Of a stretch of 8,218 nt of DNA, positions 5,500 to 8,218 are shown one piece after another. The stretch comes from Gammaproteobacteria bacterium (GTDB lineage Bacteria; Pseudomonadota; Gammaproteobacteria; JABABF01). Location: positions 1 to 8,218 of the forward strand of contig JABABF010000221.1 in NCBI GenBank assembly GCA_014238345.1. The letters are read 5' to 3'. A model generated the notes under the pieces. It ran no database searches and was not told the DNA's origin. It saw only the letters and a list, made by a program, of their open reading frames with translations. The position numbers and the translations under genes were made by a program. The stretch's first letter is position 1. Every line of letters starts with the position of its first letter.

Positions 5500-7427
5500 A
5501 GAACTCCGCCCCCTCGCCGCCGCCCACGCCAAACGGCGCCAGCAATGGCAGTTTGCCGCGCGAGCGTCCGGCCACTCCGCTACTTGATGATATTGACGGG
5601 CCAGCTGATCTGCGGGCGCTCGACGCTACACAGCTGCCAGCAGTGGCAACCGAGTTGCGCAACTTTTTGCTGTACAGCGTGGCGCGTACCGGTGGGCACC
5701 TGGGTGCCAGCCTCGGGGTGGTCGAGCTGAGTGTTGCGCTACATTATCTCTACGACACCCCAGAAGACCTACTGGTATGGGATGTTGGGCACCAAGCCTA
5801 TCCGCACAAAATTCTCACCGGTCGGCGCGACGACATGGCTACCTTGCGCCAGCGCGATGGCCTGTCCGGCTTTCTCAGGCGCAGCGAGAGTCCCTATGAT
5901 CACTTCGGAGCCGGACATTCGAGTACCAGCATAAGCGCGGCGCTTGGCATGGCGCTGGCGGCACGCCAGCAGGGGCGCCGCCGACGCGTGGTCGCAGTGA
6001 TCGGCGACGGAGCCATCACAGCTGGCATGGCCTACGAGGCGATGGCGCATTTGGGGGAGACGCACGCCGATGTTCTCGTGATACTGAATGATAACCAAAT
6101 GTCGATTTCTCACAATATTGGTGGTTTGCATAATTATTTGTCACGTATCTGGTCGAGCAAGGCCTACTCTTCATTGCGCTCTGGGGGAAGGAAAGTTTTG
6201 CGTAGCATGCCGTCAGCTTTGGAATTGGCCAAACGCACCGAAGAGCATCTCAAGGGCATGGTCTCGCCAGGGGCATTATTTGAGGCTCTAGACCTGAATT
6301 ACATCGGGCCGGTCAACGGCCATGATCTGCCACTGTTGCTACGTATGATTGATAACTTGCGTGATCTTGAGGGGCCGCAGTTGCTCCATGTGCTGACTGT
6401 CAAAGGCAAAGGTTATGCCGCTGCCGAAGCTGATCCAGTGCGCTACCATGCGATCAGCAAGTACTCGCTGTCATCGGCATCGTCTGCAGCTGCATCACCG
6501 CCGGGCTACCAGCAGATCTTCGGCGACTGGCTATGTGCAGCGGCAGCACGTGATGAGCGCCTTGTGGCCATCACTCCCGCCATGTGCGAGGGCTCAGGCA
6601 TGACGGACTTTGCCGAGCGCTTCGCCACGCGCTTCCATGATGCGGCTATCGCCGAACAGCACAGTGTGACACTGGCCGCTGGCATGGCCTGTGAGGGGCT
6701 GAAGCCGATCGTGGCGATCTATTCAACTTTTTTGCAACGTGCCTACGATCAGCTCATCCATGATGTGGCACTACAGAACCTAGATGTGACCTTTGCCATA
6801 GACCGTGCTGGCTTAGTGGGTGAGGACGGAGCTACCCATGCGGGTAGCTTTGATCTCTGCTACCTGCGTTGCATTCCCAACATGGTGGTCATGGCACCGT
6901 CGGATGGCGATGAGGCGCAGTGTATGTTGGAGACGGCCTACCAATACGAGGGGCCAGCCGCTGTGCGCTACCCGCGCGGTTCACCGCCGTTACCGCCACA
7001 GCTGGAGGCTCCCGAACGGTTACCCATCGGTCGGGGGCTATTGCGTCGCCGCGGACAGCGCACAGCCTTCTTGGTGTTTGGCGCGCCGTTAGCGGCGGTG
7101 CTGGAGGTGGCCGAGACGATGGATGCCAGCGTGGCAGACATGCGTTTTATCAAGCCGCTGGACGCTGAGTTGTTGCGCGAGTGTGCTACTTCACATCAGC
7201 TGCTGGTCACGGTGGAAGAGGGTGCGCTGGCTGGGGGTGCTGGTGCTGCGGTGGGCGAGTTGCTGGCCGCCTCCCCCGCTACGCCGCCAATACTGCATTT
7301 GGGGTTGCCAGACCACTTTGTTGAACACGGCACACGCGCTGAGCTACTGGCGCTGTGTGGGCTTGATACGGCGGGGATCCAGCGGGCGGTGGAGCGCTGG
7401 TGGAGCGAGCAGGGGGAGTCGGGCTGA
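5496..7427 (+). CDS. dxs: 1-Deoxy-D-xylulose-5-phosphate synthase
   Basis: Thiamine-diphosphate enzyme that condenses pyruvate and glyceraldehyde 3-phosphate to DXP, the first step of the MEP isoprenoid pathway and a precursor for thiamine and pyridoxal. It has 643 aa from GTG 5496 (E. coli 620). Motifs in order: SGH-like GGHLGASLG, WDVGHQAYPHKILTGRR, GHSSTSIS, the ThDP motif GDG (170-172) to NDN (198-200), IGPV-x-GHD, and AIAEQH with catalytic Glu387. Then come YSTFLQRAYDQ, DRAG, THAGSFD and the C-terminal transketolase domain with DMRFIKPLD. All expected catalytic residues are present. The GTG start overlaps the ispA stop as GTGA without a good Shine-Dalgarno, suggesting translational coupling. 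It gives a Pro/Ser-rich N-terminal extension; TTG 5553 is an in-frame alternative. A hairpin terminator overlaps its stop. Confidence 0.97.
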   Translation: MKNSAPSPPPTPNGASNGSLPRERPATPLLDDIDGPADLRALDATQLPAVATELRNFLLYSVARTGGHLGASLGVVELSVALHYLYDTPEDLLVWDVGHQAYPHKILTGRRDDMATLRQRDGLSGFLRRSESPYDHFGAGHSSTSISAALGMALAARQQGRRRRVVAVIGDGAITAGMAYEAMAHLGETHADVLVILNDNQMSISHNIGGLHNYLSRIWSSKAYSSLRSGGRKVLRSMPSALELAKRTEEHLKGMVSPGALFEALDLNYIGPVNGHDLPLLLRMIDNLRDLEGPQLLHVLTVKGKGYAAAEADPVRYHAISKYSLSSASSAAASPPGYQQIFGDWLCAAAARDERLVAITPAMCEGSGMTDFAERFATRFHDAAIAEQHSVTLAAGMACEGLKPIVAIYSTFLQRAYDQLIHDVALQNLDVTFAIDRAGLVGEDGATHAGSFDLCYLRCIPNMVVMAPSDGDEAQCMLETAYQYEGPAAVRYPRGSPPLPPQLEAPERLPIGRGLLRRRGQRTAFLVFGAPLAAVLEVAETMDASVADMRFIKPLDAELLRECATSHQLLVTVEEGALAGGAGAAVGELLAASPATPPILHLGLPDHFVEHGTRAELLALCGLDTAGIQRAVERWWSEQGESG

Positions 7428-7445
7428 GCGGCTGATGCCGCTTTT
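7427..7445 (+). terminator. Rho-independent terminator of the ilvE-dxs run
   Basis: AGCGGC (7427-7432) and GCCGCT (7437-7442) form a 6-bp stem with loop TGAT, followed by TTT (7443-7445; the T-run starts at 7442). The stem starts on the last base of the dxs stop codon and the T-run reaches the ribA stop (7444-7446). On the - strand the hairpin lacks a T-run, so it acts mainly on + strand transcripts. Confidence 0.75.
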
Positions 7446-8034
7446 AGATAATATGCCCGAGCTTGTCAGCCTTGGTCGCCAAGTAATGCTGATTATGTGG
7501 GTTGTTGCCGACTTGTACCGCCACGCGCTCTGTTACTTCAATGCCCAGAGACTCTAGTGCTGAGATTTTCTGTGGGTTGTTAGTCATTAGACGCAGGCGG
7601 CGAATACCGAGGTAGCGCAGAATTTCGGCACAGGGAGTGTAGTTGCGCTGGTCTTCGGCAAAACCCATCTGCAGGTTGGCTTCTACGGTGTCGGCACCAT
7701 CATCTTGTAATTGATAGCTCAGTATTTTGTTGCTGAGGCCGATGTTGCGCCCTTCTTGCGCCATGTAGAGTAGTACGCCGCAGCCTGCCTCGGCGATTTT
7801 TTGCATGGCGTATTGCAGCTGTGCCCCGCAATCGCAACGCAGGCTAAAGAGTGCATCCCCTGTGGCACAACTTGAGTGAATGCGTCCCAACAATGGCTCA
7901 TTTTCTTGGCCGAGCTCGCCGAGTGTTAGCGCGAGGTGGTCTGCATTATCATCCGCTGCGTCGGTAAAAGCGTGAACAGTGAACTCTGCCCACTCTGTCG
8001 GCAGATGGGCACGGGCGATGTGGCGCAGAGCCAT
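7444..8034 (-). CDS. ribA: GTP cyclohydrolase II
   Basis: Opens riboflavin synthesis: it converts GTP to 2,5-diamino-6-ribosylamino-4-pyrimidinone 5'-phosphate, formate and pyrophosphate in the cytosol, using zinc. It has 196 aa, the same as E. coli RibA, with no fused RibB domain. Zinc ligands are Cys56, Cys67 and Cys69 in HSSCATGDALFSLRCDCG. Other family motifs are LLYMAQEGRNIGL, LQDDGADTVEAN, the catalytic-region EDQRNY (E. coli DERDF), LMTNNPQK and the C-terminal HYLATKADKLGH. ATG (complement of 8032-8034) has AGGA 8 bases upstream. It is convergent with dxs, with only 16 bases between stop codons. ribA close to ispA and dxs is also seen in Pseudomonas. Nothing looks broken. Confidence 0.97.
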   Translation of the reverse strand: MALRHIARAHLPTEWAEFTVHAFTDAADDNADHLALTLGELGQENEPLLGRIHSSCATGDALFSLRCDCGAQLQYAMQKIAEAGCGVLLYMAQEGRNIGLSNKILSYQLQDDGADTVEANLQMGFAEDQRNYTPCAEILRYLGIRRLRLMTNNPQKISALESLGIEVTERVAVQVGNNPHNQHYLATKADKLGHII

Positions 8035-8109
8035 AGCGTTTTTCCTGTGTTGAATGTGTTGAGATTAGACCAATGTATCAGCTATTCAGTTTAACACGCT
8101 GAGGACACC
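8035..8109 (-). promoter_or_regulatory. ribA leader: Shine-Dalgarno, tandem 9-mer and weak promoter candidate
   Basis: On the - strand AGGA (8043-8046) is the ribA ribosome site. Just upstream, two 9-base units sharing TCAACACA lie in tandem (8045-8062). A weak sigma70-like pair, TTAAAC (8089-8094) and TCTAAT (8064-8069), has a 19-base spacer, which is long, so the promoter call is tentative. No FMN riboswitch-like structure is visible. Confidence 0.3.
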
Positions 8110-8160
8110 TGTCTTGACGCTGTGTAGCCAGCTACACTACACTATATCAGTGTCTTGACG
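8110..8160 (+). promoter_or_regulatory. Repeat-rich regulatory block with rightward promoter candidate
   Basis: TGTCTTGACG occurs twice (8110-8119 and 8151-8160), 41 bases apart start to start. Between them are two inverted repeats: GTGTAGC-CA-GCTACAC (8122-8137) and ACACT-ATATC-AGTGT (8139-8153). TTGACG (8114-8119) and TACACT (8138-8143) form a good sigma70 promoter with an 18-base spacer, and the first inverted repeat fills that spacer almost exactly, as an operator would. The direction is rightward, out of the window. What it controls cannot be seen. Confidence 0.45.
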
Positions 8161-8218
8161 GCTTGCGAGGGGCATGGGCTGGCAGGGGCTGGTCTTCGTC
8201 TACAGGGTTGTGCTTGGG
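8148..8218 (-). CDS. Possible C-terminal end of an unidentified gene upstream of ribA
   Basis: On the - strand one frame is open from the window edge to TGA (complement of 8148-8150), giving about 23 residues rich in Pro, Lys, Arg, Asp and His, ending PRKPSRH. The charged, proline-rich make-up resembles a protein tail, and a gene read in the same direction as ribA could end here. It is too short to identify. A competing + strand reading starts at ATG 8174. Either or neither may be real. Confidence 0.25.

Noticed and set aside
8139..8153. NrdR box controlling a ribonucleotide reductase gene to the right
   Set aside because: It resembles the ACAC...GTGT pattern but is 15 not 16 bases, differs in the centre, and no paired box in the same orientation or nrd gene is visible.
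8174..8218. Start of a + strand gene at ATG 8174 (MGWQGLVFVYRVVLG)
   Set aside because: Only 15 codons are visible, the GAGG site is just 3 bases from the ATG, and another frame on the - strand is equally open. It cannot be supported.
8161..8218. Start of a structured RNA (tRNA, tmRNA, RNase P RNA, 4.5S RNA)
   Set aside because: Compared from memory with the 5' ends of these RNAs, the sequence matches none, and no tRNA arm structure is visible.

Overview
The window reads as a conserved chromosomal segment of a gammaproteobacterium with moderately high GC (about 58-60% by eye). The evidence is protein likeness and gene order. The primase tail, IlvE, the WaaC-type heptosyltransferase, Dxs and RibA all resemble gammaproteobacterial (E. 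coli/Pseudomonas type) proteins, and the run xseB-ispA-dxs with ribA nearby is a familiar gammaproteobacterial block. WaaC implies a Gram-negative outer membrane with lipopolysaccharide, at least ancestrally. I cannot name genus or order. I see no insertion sequence, phage gene, tRNA, rRNA or CRISPR array.

Layout, left to right: 1-439 is the 3' end of dnaG (helicase-binding domain). 440-547 is a gap with two small hairpins and a strong Shine-Dalgarno site. 551-2266 is a GspE/PilB-type secretion or pilus ATPase. 2267-2354 holds a stem-loop directly after the gspE stop, an AT-rich -10-like box and a 13-bp palindrome. From 2355 to 7427 a tightly packed + strand run follows: ilvE, waaC-like, xseB, ispA, dxs, with gaps of 37, 11 and 7 bases and then a 4-base overlap. 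It ends in a compact hairpin-plus-T-run terminator (7427-7445). ribA lies convergently on the - strand (7444-8034). The last 184 bases hold the ribA leader and an intergenic block with direct and inverted repeats; a gene fragment may enter from the right edge.

Functionally, the operon joins branched-chain amino-acid transamination (IlvE), inner-core LPS assembly (WaaC-like), mismatch repair/recombination nuclease (XseB) and the entry and chain-elongation steps of isoprenoid synthesis (Dxs makes DXP; IspA makes farnesyl diphosphate). RibA opens riboflavin synthesis. Linking an ilvE-waa block to an xseB-ispA-dxs block looks like a local rearrangement, and gspE in place of rpoD after dnaG is another.

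The most notable signal is residue-level. The WaaC-like protein has lost nearly all recognisable donor-site and catalytic positions, including Ser at the position of the catalytic Asp13, while its reading frame stays open and other parts stay conserved. Two genes on, IspA has a deletion of about 10 residues after its second Asp-rich motif and lacks the following conserved Lys. IlvE, XseB, Dxs and RibA look canonical. These two proteins are the best candidates for altered or lost function. I found no clear sign of a wholly new multi-gene system.
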